DNA of 64,000 bases from Chrysaora quinquecirrha (lineage: Eukaryota > Cnidaria > Scyphozoa > Semaeostomeae > Pelagiidae), in contig JACTAT010000022.1 in assembly GCA_014526335.1 (NCBI GenBank), positions 1,680,604-1,744,603 on the forward strand, read 5' to 3'. Position 1 is the stretch's first letter. Each line of letters starts with the position of its first letter. A program made the translations under genes and the position numbers. The notes beneath the pieces are model-generated. The model was not told the origin of the DNA. It saw nothing but the letters and a program-made list of their open reading frames with translations, and made no database searches. Of this stretch, positions 50,201-62,200 are shown piece by piece.

Positions 50201-53200
50201 CCTAATGATAACCCCTAAAATGACGCTGTTCCTTTGTTTTTCCCACCTATGCGACGTTTTTATCTGCTCTTAGGCTTTAGGCTTATTGTCATGTACTGTA
50301 GCGTCAGAGGGAAGACTATATCCTATCAATGATCCTGGCGTACCCAGAAGCGTGTTTTTGTTTTTCATGCAGATATCTTATCAGTTCATGTGGTTTTCCA
50401 TGTGGTTTTCTATAAAATCATGAAATGTCTTCAAAATATGTTTCTTGAGAGGCGCTTATATAGCGCATTTGTGCTTTGTGCTGACCTGTAGAATCGTGCA
50501 TTCCCTTCGATTACAAATCATGAACTACACCCTTTTTTATAAGAACAATTTTATAAGAACACGAGCCTGGATTTTCCCCAGATTTTAAGAACAAAATAAG
50601 AACAAGCTGAGGCTGGGCGTTTTCATAGGTCCTTAGAATATCAGCTAAATATGAAAATACGACAGTCAGACAACGTAAAAAGCAAGCAAACAATGAAATG
50701 GACAAGCATGCTTCATTTTTACACAACCCTATTACCACGAAAGACATTCACTGACAAAATCTAGATGTCTCAGTAACCGAGGAATTAAGAACAGATTAAG
50801 AACATTTCAGGCTCAAAAAAGGCAAAACTTAAGAACAGTCAGCCTCAATCGAAAATTTCCTGGTTCTTTGCCAGAGCGCTTATGTCGACCAGTGACGAAA
50901 AATTAGTCGATTAGCAGTCGGCGACTTTGCGCAGTGTCGACGTAAGCCTTGCCTTAGAGATTCTGTTAAATAAAGTATTATGCCATACCTTGCGACCGTG
51001 TTTTGGGGCTCGTTGCGCTTCGGATATAGCTAGCAATATCTAGGTGTTTCGCTGTGGGGTCAAGAAATAATTAGTTTTAGCTACGCTTCCGACTCCAGCG
51101 CTGAGTTGCGCTCCACAACTGCACACGCCCTTAATTCGTAAATGTAGACAATGAAATAATAAAATAGCTGCTAATTATAATAAATATTAATATTAAACAA
51201 AAAATAAGATAATAAACGCTTTTTAATTTGAATGAAGTTGAGCATCAAAGTCGAGGGGGCAACTAACTTCCCCTAAACCCTAGACCCCCGCTTCGGAATC
51301 AAACCGTGACTCCGCTCGCTCCATAGATATTTTGTCACTGTTAAAAAACTTTCCGTCTGTGCAAAGGCACGCCGGATTTAAAAGTGTAATTTTTATGATT
51401 ATCATGGAGACAATCACTTGCATATAGCACATTGATCCGATTAGCCACACTCTGGCGAATTTCTCGATTTCCCTGACCTAAAAACGTGAAAGAATCAAAC
51501 ACGTTTCTTATGAAGACATCTGGCGCATTCCGTGATTTTGTAGTTTCAAGAAAATTCGTTTCTGTTCTGTTTGATTGCATTGTTTTAGCTTAGGAAACGG
51601 AAGGAATGCTTTCAATGAAATTAGAGATAGCAAAAAGGAATTGAGTTTTCCAGTAGAGTCGGCGGACGTGATAAATTTAGAAACACAACTCGTTCTATCT
51701 ACTATCGGTCTTACTTTGACTTGTCAGCTAAATCTGTAAGGCATTTAACTGTATCCATAGAACCACAGGCTTTGAAGGAACGGAGTGGTGGTTGCTTTGC
51801 GTTGTTCATGAAACAGTGTTTTTTCCTTTCATCCCCTTGACCATGTCAGGGGTGAAAGAAATGCGCAAGGCACGGAGATGCTAGTCTTATTATTAGTCAT
51901 AGTTTTCCCACAGACTTATTACCTGAGTCGTTAGGTTCTATCACCCCGACATCAAGCTACAACTTAGACTCACTACACAATTCCCACTACTTCGCGCGAT
52001 GTTGTTGTTGTTGTTTTCTAGAATCGCTCAGTACAGAGTGACAAAAACAGGGAAGCTTAAACTAGACTACCTGTTCGAGCGATCTCAGTTTGGTGCTAGT
52101 CTCGGTTTCATGAGCGGAAACTGGGACTATGGTATGACTNNNNNNNNNNNNNNNNNNNNNNNNNNNNNNNNNNNNNNNNNNNNNNNNNNNNNNNNNNNNN
52201 NNNNNNNNNNNNNNNNNNNNNNNNNNNNNNNNNNNNNNNNNNNNNNNNNNNNNNNNNNNNNNNNNNNNNNNNNNNNNNNNNNNNNNNNNNNNNNNNNNNN
52301 NNNNNNNNNNNNNNNNNNNNNNNNNNNNNNNNNNNNNNNNNNNNNNNNNNNNNNNNNNNNNNNNNNNNNNNNNNNNNNNNNNNNNNNNNNNNNNNNNNNN
52401 NNNNNNNNNNNNNNNNNNNNNNNNNNNNNNNNNNNNNNNNNNNNNNNNNNNNNNNNNNNNNNNNNNNNNNNNNNNNNNNNNNNNNNNNNNNNNNNNNNNN
52501 NNNNNNNNNNNNNNNNNNNNNNNNNNNNNNNNNNNNNNNNNNNNNNNNNNNNNNNNNNNNNNNNNNNNNNNNNNNNNNNNNNNNNNNNNNNNNNNNNNNN
52601 NNNNNNNNNNNNNNNNNNNNNNNNNNNNNNNNNNNNNNNAGTTTTATGCACACTGTTGTTTTAGCCTTGGGGCAAAGGAGTTATCATGCACTAGAACTAA
52701 TAATGACCAGTCTTGATCACTGACAATTTATTACACGATTAGAAAGTAAATTTCCCATAAAATTTTGTTCATTCAATTTTTCTCTTATTTTAGTATCAAT
52801 AAAAAGTTGATGCGACTCTCCGTCGATGATAGAGTCAACGCCAAACGGAGCAGCATATTATTCGATGATTCAGCACCTGTTCCTAGCAAGGTAATCACTT
52901 TTGATTAAACGATCAGGCGATCAGTTTGATATTTTGATTAAGTTGCTTAATCAATTTGATCGGTCATCCAGTATACCAAATCAGGCAAGGTTTGAGGGAC
53001 GTTTATAGACAGACTAGGGCTGCTTGACTCAATAAGCAATCGCCAGGCGATCAAATGATTTGTTGATTAGGTTTCTTGTGATTATTGACTGCTTGATCCA
53101 TTGAATGCTTGGTAAATCACCAGAGTGATCACCAATCCCCGTGCTACCGATCCCTATGGGTCTATAGATACCTGCCCGGAATTTCGATGAGATTGATCTA

Positions 53201-56200
53201 TCCCTAGTTATTACCGATCGCTATGGATTATTGTTTTGGATTGCTAAGATTGAAAAATTCAAGAACTTGGAGATTGCAGATCTTCATGAGTCGCTCTGTA
53301 GATTTCTGCTGCGTATCGCTTACGATTGCCATTGATCGCTACGGATTCTTTTGGATCACTCTGGGTTGTTTGCGTTGGTAGCAGATTGTTGGTTACATAT
53401 TGTTATGGTCACTATGGATTACAATGGATGGCTTTTGAATACTCTGGACTACTCTAGATTGCTATGGATTGCTCTGTAGATTACTATGGATAACCATGGA
53501 TTGCTGAAGATTAATATAGATTACTATTAATATTGATTGAATCTGATATAAATGAGTGGCTTTGTATTGCGATGGGTATCTGCATTGGTATGGATTAGCC
53601 TTGGATCGTAACGGATTGTTATGGATTGCCATAGAGTTTTATGGCCTCTGGCCTCTGATAGACTATTAATCTTTTTGGATTGATGTGGATCACTATGGAT
53701 CGTTTTATGCAACTAAAAGTTTACTTTCGATTATTCCTGATTTTCTTCTTATAGACTGAGATAATTTTCAAAGAATCGCAAGATGAGACGACAGTTGGAA
53801 GCATCAAAGTCAAAAAGTTTGTGTTCCTATTCTTGTTGCCTTTTCTTTAAAAAATTCGTTCTTTTTGCATCTTAAGTCTCTTTTGGAACATTAAACTGCA
53901 GAATTCATGGGCAATTCACTCCTTGGAATCTCTTACACCCTCAGCTCGAATCTCTATTGTTTTTGTAGGAATCTTGTAAGAATCTTTTTGTTTTAATAGG
54001 AATCTCGCACGTCTTTTCGAGGAGTGAAATGCTCTTGGCAGAATTTTTGCATTCGTTTTATTCTTCCAATGTTTTTATTCCTGTGAACCATTTGTCTTCT
54101 CTAGGCTTCTCAACAGCGAAACAAGATTCCCGCGGATCGAAGAAATGTCACATTTTCACTACAATGCCATCGAATTTCCAGGAAAACTAGAGGTTAGATA
54201 TAGCTACTTTTCTATGTAAGACATATTTCCTTAATTAAGCAACAGAATGCCCGTTATTCTGGGCTTAGCCCCTCTGACTTTTTTCACCAATATTATTACG
54301 TGTTTGAGAGATTTTTTATTTGCTAAACGACCTTAATAAAAGGCAATCTGACACTGGAGAAACTGCAGAAAAATTTTTCGGGCCGTCTAGGGTTCCATTT
54401 AAAGCCCAAGGTCCCACTGGGTCTCACGTTCCAGGTTCCACGTTCCAGTGGTCTGTATGCCCTGAAAGCCTATGTATGTTCTTTACATAGCTTGTCTGTG
54501 TCGTTGAGGTTAAGACTAAGTGATTCAAAAAATCGCATTAATTTTCAAATTTTTCTCATGGGTGTGGGAATTTACTTCAGCTAAAGCACTTTCTATTAAA
54601 GTGACAATCTAATTGTGGTCAGTATGTCTCATAACTTTCCCTAGTATGACCCGGCCCTTGCAAATAAAATTCTATTTTCAAAACTAAGGCGTGATTCTTA
54701 AACCTAATTAAAGAAATATTACTGTCTCGGTTTGTTGCAGTATAGAGCTAATTCAACACATTAGGGCCCAATTACATGTCTGTAACTGCGAGGGACTTCG
54801 TTCTCACTCATAAATAGGCATACAAGTTAGCAAAACGATGTCAAAAATATTTTTTCGTTTTCGTTATTCGTTTGATGGCCTTTATCCTTGTTTTCTTGAT
54901 AAGAACAAACCAATTTCCTTTTTTTGAAAGCCCCTTGGACGCATTTATTTTCACCCCAATCTTCGCAAACTGCAGCAACAATTTTCAAGAACCAAAACAG
55001 CACAATTACTTTTTGCCCCTTCTCGAAAACAAGACATTACATTGACTCCTAAAGCCTCAAGGTAGGGCGTAGTGTTTTGTTTTGCTTTGTCTGTTCTAAG
55101 TGTTTTTTCTTGTGTGCTAAGAGCATTTGAATGCTTGTAAAAAGCTCACTGGGTATTCAAAAACTGGTACAGCAATCTTTCAAATGCTTCATCACTCAAA
55201 CTAGTTTTGCTTACTTCCCGAACGCTACAGTCTGGTGGCTTCAGCTTGTGGCCGAGACAATTTCATTTTAATAACAAAATCTTTTGTTCGTCCTAATTGG
55301 TGATCTGAATCTAACTCCAACCGATCCTAGCCTTAAAACTATTTGTTCTACTCTTGGGCTCACAAATCTCATCAAAGAGCCAACTTGTTACAAACCAAAT
55401 TGTAATCCGTCATCAATTGACGTAATCCTTACCAACCGGAAACATAATTTTAAAAATACTAAAACTATTGAAACCTCTTTAAGTGACTTCCATAAGCTAA
55501 TTCTTACTACTTGCAAATCTTCAATTCCCAAACACCATCCTAATATAATTCGCTACAGAGATTTAAAAAACTTTAATGAGGATGCCTTCTGCAAAGATCT
55601 TTCAGAAACACCATTTTATCTTTGCCAATACATTCATGATGGCAATCAGGCATTCGAATACTTTCAAGATTTGTTCGATAGCATAGTTAATTATCACGCA
55701 CCATTAAAATCCAAAATAGTTAGGGCAAATAATAAACCCTCAGTAAGGTACATAGAAAAGCAATAATGCTAAGAACTAAATTTAAAATGCCTATAACAAA
55801 TCAAAACTACTGTTAATTATGAAAGATTTAAAAGCAAAGAAACCACTGTGCAAATCTTCGTCAACATCTGAAATCTGATTACTTTACCAAGATTTGTCAA
55901 AACGGCACACTTGACTCCAAAACATTTTGGAAGAAGTTGAAACCCTACTTCTTCGGCAAAGGCCACACTGATTCTGAAATTACAATATCTGAAAACGATA
56001 GTCTTGTCAGTAACCCTCAATCTGTTGCAGAAATTATGAATAAACATTTTGTCAGCATTAGCCAAACCAGCACTACAGCTAATAAGAACGCTGGGAGCTA
56101 CCCGACAATTGATGAAATCATCAAGGGCTTCGAGAACCATCCTAGTATTGGGAGAATAAAACTTAATTTACAAGACGAATCAATTTTCAATTTCCTATCA

Positions 56201-59200
56201 GTTCCAGCACCAGTGCTTAAGCAAATTATTCTTGATCTTAATCATAAAAAAGCGATGGGTCATGATATGATAAATGCCAAATTTCTAAAAATCTCTGTAG
56301 ATATTATCCTTAAACCTTTACTTGATATAATTAACAAATGTATTTCGCAAGGTACATTCCCTAATTCTTTAAAAAAGGCAATAGTCACACCAGTGTACAA
56401 GAAAAAGGATCCATTTAACAAAGAAAATTACAGGCCAATCAGTCTACTTACTACATTCTCTAAAGTTTTTGAAAAAGTTATAGAACTTCAGCTTTCCCCT
56501 TTTCTCCAAGGTAAATTTTCTCCATATTTATGTGCGTACAGAAAGCATTTTTCATCCGAACATGCACTTTTCAGATTAATAGAAAACTGGAGAAAAGGAC
56601 TAGAGCAAAATGCACATATAGGGGCGATTCTAATGGATCTATCAAAAGCTTTTGATTGTCTCCCAAAGAATCTTCTACTTGCAAAACTACATGCCTATGG
56701 GATAAAAGAAAATTCACTCTTATTCATCCAGAATTATTTGTCAGATAGAAAGCAAAGAGTAAAAGTAAAAGGACAATATAGCTCTTGGGATGAATTAGGA
56801 CAAGGTGTCCCACAAGGTTCAATACTAGGACCTCTTCTCTTCAACTCCTTTATAAATGATATCTTTTATAACCTCAGTGATGGGTCTCTCTGTAATTTTG
56901 CCGATGACAACTCACTGACAGTGACCACCTCAAGCACTGAAGAATTAATAAATTTGATAAAAATAAACACCAATAAATGTCTTGAATGGTTTAAGTCAAA
57001 CGAAATGACTGCTAATGGTTCTAAATTCCAAGCCATTACTATTGGAAATAAAACAAGAACATAGAACATTTTGAAATTAATGAGAATCTAAAAATAAAAG
57101 TCGAAACTAATGTAACTCTGCTAGGTATAGAAATAGATGAAAGTTTAAAATTTGATGATCACTATGGATCGTTTTATGCAACTAAAAGTTTACTTTCGAT
57201 TATTCCTGATTTTCTTCTTATAGACTGAGATAATTTTCAAAGAATCGCAAGATGAGACGACAGTTGGAAGCATCAAAGTCAAAAAGTTTGTGTTCCTATT
57301 CTTGTTGCCTTTTCTTTAAAAAATTCGTTCTTTTTGCATCTTAAGTCTCTTTTGGAACATTAAACTGCAGAATTCATGGGCAATTCACTCCTTGGAATCT
57401 CTTACACCCTCAGCTCGAATCTCTATTGTTTTTGTAGGAATCTTGTAAGAATCTTTTTGTTTTAATAGGAATCTCGCACGTCTTTTCGAGGAGTGAAATG
57501 CTCTTGGCAGAATTTTTGCATTCGTTTTATTCTTCCAATGTTTTTATTCCTGTGAACCATTTGTCTTCTCTAGGCTTCTCAACAGCGAAACAAGATTCCC
57601 GCGGATCGAAGAAATGTCACATTTTCACTACAATGCCATCGAATTTCCAGGAAAACTAGAGGTTAGATATAGCTACTTTTCTATGTAAGACATATTTCCT
57701 TAATTAAGCAACAGAATGCCCGTTATTCTGGGCTTAGCCCCTCTGACTTTTTTCACCAATATTATTACGTGTTTGAGAGATTTTTTATTTGCTAAACGAC
57801 CTTAATAAAAGGCAATCTGACACTGGAGAAACTGCAGAAAAATTTTTCGGGCCGTCTAGGGTTCCATTTAAAGCCCAAGGTCCCACTGGGTCTCACGTTC
57901 CAGGTTCCACGTTCCAGTGGTCTGTATGCCCTGAAAGCCTATGTATGTTCTTTACATAGCTTGTCTGTGTCGTTGAGGTTAAGACTAAGTGATTCAAAAA
58001 ATCGCATTAATTTTCAAATTTTTCTCATGGGTGTGGGAATTTACTTCAGCTAAAGCACTTTCTATTAAAGTGACAATCTAATTGTGGTCAGTATGTCTCA
58101 TAACTTTCCTAGTATGACCCGGCCCTTGCAAATAAAATTCTATTTTCAAAACTAAGGCGTGATTCTTAAACCTAATTAAAGAAATATTACTGTCTCGGTT
58201 TGTTGCAGTATAGAGCTAATTCAACACATTAGGGCCCAATTACATGTCTGTAACTGCGAGGGACTTCGTTCTCACTCATAAATAGGCATACAAGTTAGCA
58301 AAACGATGTCAAAAATATTTTTTCGTTTTCGTTATTCGTTTGATGGCCTTTATCCTTGTTTTCTTGATAAGAACAAACCAATTTCCTTTTTTTGAAAGCC
58401 CCTTGGACGCATTTATTTTCACCCCAATCTTCGCAAACTGCAGCAACAATTTTCAAGAACCAAAACAGCACAATTACTTTTTGCCCCTTCTCGAAAACAA
58501 GACATTACATTGACTCCTAAAGCCTCAAGGTAGGGCGTAGTGTTTTGTTTTGCTTTGTCTGTTCTAAGTGTTTTTTCTTGTGTGCTAAGAGCATTTGAAT
58601 GCTTGTAAAAAGCTCACTGGGTATTCAAAACTGGTACAGCAATCTTTCAAATGCTTCATCACTCAAACTAGTTTTGCTTACTTCCCGAACGCTACAGTCT
58701 GGTGGCTTCAGCTTGTGGCCGAGACAATTTCATTTTAATAACAAAATCTTTTGTTCGTCCTAATTGGTGATCTGAATCTAACTCCAACCGATCCTAGCCT
58801 TAAAACTATTTGTTCTACTCTTGGGCTCACAAATCTCATCAAAGAGCCAACTTGTTACAAACCAAATTGTAATCCGTCATCAATTGACGTAATCCTTACC
58901 AACCGGAAACATAATTTTAAAAATACTAAAACTATTGAAACCTCTTTAAGTGACTTCCATAAGCTAATTCTTACTACTTGCAAATCTTCAATTCCCAAAC
59001 ACCATCCTAATATAATTCGCTACAGAGATTTAAAAAACTTTAATGAGGATGCCTTCTGCAAAGATCTTTCAGAAACACCATTTTATCTTTGCCAATACAT
59101 TCATGATGGCAATCAGGCATTCGAATACTTTCAAGATTTGTTCGATAGCATAGTTAATTATCACGCACCATTAAAATCCAAAATAGTTAGGGCAAATAAT

Positions 59201-62200
59201 AAACCCCTCAGTAAGGTACATAGAAAAGCAATAATGCTAAGAACTAAATTTAAAATGCCTATAACAAATCAAAACTACTGTTAATTATGAAAGATTTAAA
59301 AGCAAAGAAACCACTGTGCAAATCTTCGTCAACATCTGAAATCTGATTACTTTACCAAGATTTGTCAAAACGGCACACTTGACTCCAAAACATTTTGGAA
59401 GAAGTTGAAACCCTACTTCTTCGGCAAAGGCCACACTGATTCTGAAATTACAATATCTGAAAACGATAGTCTTGTCAGTAACCCTCAATCTGTTGCAGAA
59501 ATTATGAATAAACATTTTGTCAGCATTAGCCAAACCAGCACTACAGCTAATAAGAACGCTGGGAGCTACCCGACAATTGATGAAATCATCAAGGGCTTCG
59601 AGAACCATCCTAGTATTGGGAGAATAAAACTTAATTTACAAGACGAATCAATTTTCAATTTCCTATCAGTTCCAGCACCAGTGCTTAAGCAAATTATTCT
59701 TGATCTTAATCATAAAAAAGCGATGGGTCATGATATGATAAATGCCAAATTTCTAAAATCTCTGTAGATATTATCCTTAAACCTTTACTTGATATAATTA
59801 ACAAATGTATTTCGCAAGGTACATTCCCTAATTCTTTAAAAAAGGCAATAGTCACACCAGTGTACAAGAAAAAGGATCCATTTAACAAAGAAAATTACAG
59901 GCCAATCAGTCTACTTACTACATTCTCTAAAGTTTTTGAAAAGTTATAGAACTTCAGCTTTCCCTTTTCTCCAAGGTAAATTTTCTCCATATTTATGTGC
60001 GTACAGAAAGCATTTTCATCCGAACATGCACTTTTCAGATTAATAGAAAACTGGAGAAAAGGACTAGAGCAAAATGCACATATAGGGGCGATTCTAATGG
60101 ATCTATCAAAAGCTTTTGATTGTCTCCCAAAGAATCTTCTACTTGCAAAACTACATGCCTATGGGATAAAAGAAAATTCACTCTTATTCATCCAGAATTA
60201 TTTGTCAGATAGAAAGCAAAGAGTAAAAGTAAAAGGACAATATAGCTCTTGGGATGAATTAGGACAAGGTGTCCCACAAGGTTCAATACTAGGACCTCTT
60301 CTCTTCAACTCCTTTATAAATGATATCTTTTATAACCTCAGTGATGGGTCTCTCTGTAATTTTGCCGATGACAACTCACTGACAGTGACCACCTCAAGCA
60401 CTGAAGAATTAATAAATTTGATAAAAATAAACACCAATAAATGTCTTGAATGGTTTAAGTCAAACGAAATGACTGCTAATGGTTCTAAATTCCAAGCCAT
60501 TACTATTGGAAATAAAAACAAGAACATAGAACATTTTGAAATTAATGAGAATCTAAAAATAAAAGTCGAAACTAATGTAACTCTGCTAGGTATAGAAATA
60601 GATGAAAGTTTAAAATTTGATGCCCATATTGATAAAATTTGTAAAAAAGCAGCAAAACAACTTAATTCTCTAAAACGCTTAGCTAGGTTCATGGGGGAAA
60701 AAGAGAGAAAAATTATAATTAACTCGTTTATCTTATGCCACTTTAATTACTGTCCACTTATTTGGATGTTATGCACCAAAGGGAGCCAAGACAAACTAGA
60801 AAAGATAAATGAGAGAGCACTACGACTTGCATATTCTGACTATACTTCTACGTATGAAAACTACTATCTGATTCAATGGAGACCACCATTCATATACAGT
60901 CGATAAGGCTCCTTGCTTTAGAGGTATTCAAAACTTTGAATAACCTAAATCCTGTTTTTATGAAGGACTATTTTTTACCTAAAAAACTAGACCACAATCT
61001 ACGGAGCACAAATCTTCTTGAAATACCAAAAGTTAGAACCACAGGCTTTGGCATTAAGTCCTTATGTTATCAAGGGCCAAAAATATGGAATTCCCTTCCT
61101 AATGAAATCAAAACGGCGAGTAACACTAAACAGTTTAAAAATTTGATCAAAACTTGGTTCCTCGCTAAAAAATGCGAGTGCTCCTTTTGCACTAAATGAG
61201 TTGATCAATGCAATTCCTATGGTTGCTTAATGTTAGTATGAATTAGTGTATATCACTATTTGTTGTAACTAACATAAAAGAAATATATATCATCATATCA
61301 TCCTTACGTCTTTATCAGGCGGTACTGAATGCTGTACGTTCATTGGTTAAGTCTGGTGGCTTTGACTTGCTTTGGCGGAACAAAATTTCATTTACCAATG
61401 AAGCGACGAGGTTTTTATCACGTGGCACTGAATACTGTACTTTCATTGGTTGGGTCTGGTTCCGTTGGCTTGCTTTGGGCTTCGGGGGAACAAAATTTCT
61501 TTTTTGATTTGATTCACGAATTCATTTGTTCACCCTTTGATGTCTGTCAATGCTCCAGCGAGATGGGATATATCACGTGGTCGTGAATACTGCACGTTGA
61601 TTGGCTACAGATAATAGCCAATTCGCTTGTAATGCTTGTAGCCTTCATTTTAACATTTCAAAAACATTTGATTTTGTATCAAATTCCGGATATTTATTCG
61701 CCTACTCTCCAAGCCAATAAACCCATCCTTTCCTTTTGATTCTTTGCTGGTTGTGTGATGCAGTGACGAGCGTTTATTGTTAAGAGATGTTCTCAGGTCA
61801 ATACAATTGTTCTTAAAATTGCATTGTATATTGTGGGTTATTCACAGGCCATTTCTTTGATCGCATATTCAACCACCGCATCATTCTGGTTTGTGGGTAG
61901 CTGAGAAGAGGACGATTTATGTTACTGCTTGAAAGATTGGTTTATTTTCTAGATATCTGTGTCTGAAGATCAAGGAACGGATGGAAGCGCAGAAGGATCA
62001 GACTCCACATTGGTATGTTTGAGTTTTTAATACTTTTCTCAAATCTATATTGTTTTTCTACCCTGGAAATTCTCTTTACTTTTCTGAAAGCCTTTAAATT
62101 GCTGAAATGCTTGACAACTGCTTAACGAAATGCTTTTTTATTTATATTTTCTGCATATTGAACGAGGTCAGGTTGAGGTTCTGCAGCGGAATACTTTTAG

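Larger units (their letters stand above)
53688..57157 (+). repeat. 3,469-bp tandem duplication, copy 1
   Basis: GATCACTATGGATCGTTTTA at 53688 reappears at 57157, and from there the sequence repeats through the LINE to TTTGATG at 60622. The unit contains exons 4 and 5 of the ARHGAP-like gene, the foldback at 53924 and the LINE part to 57157. At the junction LINE sequence (TTTGATG) joins the minisatellite sharing a single G, so there is essentially no homology at the breakpoint. Confidence 0.95.
55270..57157 (+). mobile_element. CR1/L2-like LINE, copy 1, 5'-truncated and cut by the duplication
   Basis: A non-LTR retrotransposon with the C-terminal half of an AP-endonuclease domain followed by reverse transcriptase. 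The 5' end is truncated inside the endonuclease. The 3' end is missing because the duplication junction at 57157 replaces it. The RT motifs and the FADD active site place it in the CR1/L2 group by eye; exact clade not determined. Confidence 0.9.
57157..60622 (+). repeat. 3,469-bp tandem duplication, copy 2
   Basis: Comparison with copy 1 shows only eight differences, all one-base changes in homopolymer length: CCC/CC, AAAAA/AAAA, CCC/CCCC, AAAAA/AAAA, AAAAA/AAAA, CCCC/CCC, TTTTT/TTTT and AAAA/AAAAA. The net is -4, matching the 3469 versus 3465 spacing of the junction word TTTGATG. I saw no substitution. Confidence 0.93.
58739..61300 (+). mobile_element. CR1/L2-like LINE, copy 2, with intact 3' end
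   Basis: Same element as copy 1, here running through RT and the C-terminal region to a 3' end near 61300. The tail reads ATATATATCATCATATCATC, a short ATC-type repeat with no poly(A); short tandem tails are usual for CR1/L2 elements. It is broken by homopolymer frameshifts. Confidence 0.9.

Noticed and set aside
55817..56140. 107-aa minus-strand frame (also at 59285-59608) and a 120-aa one at 60330-60692
   Set aside because: They are antisense shadows of the LINE endonuclease-RT frame, and they are duplicated only because the LINE is.
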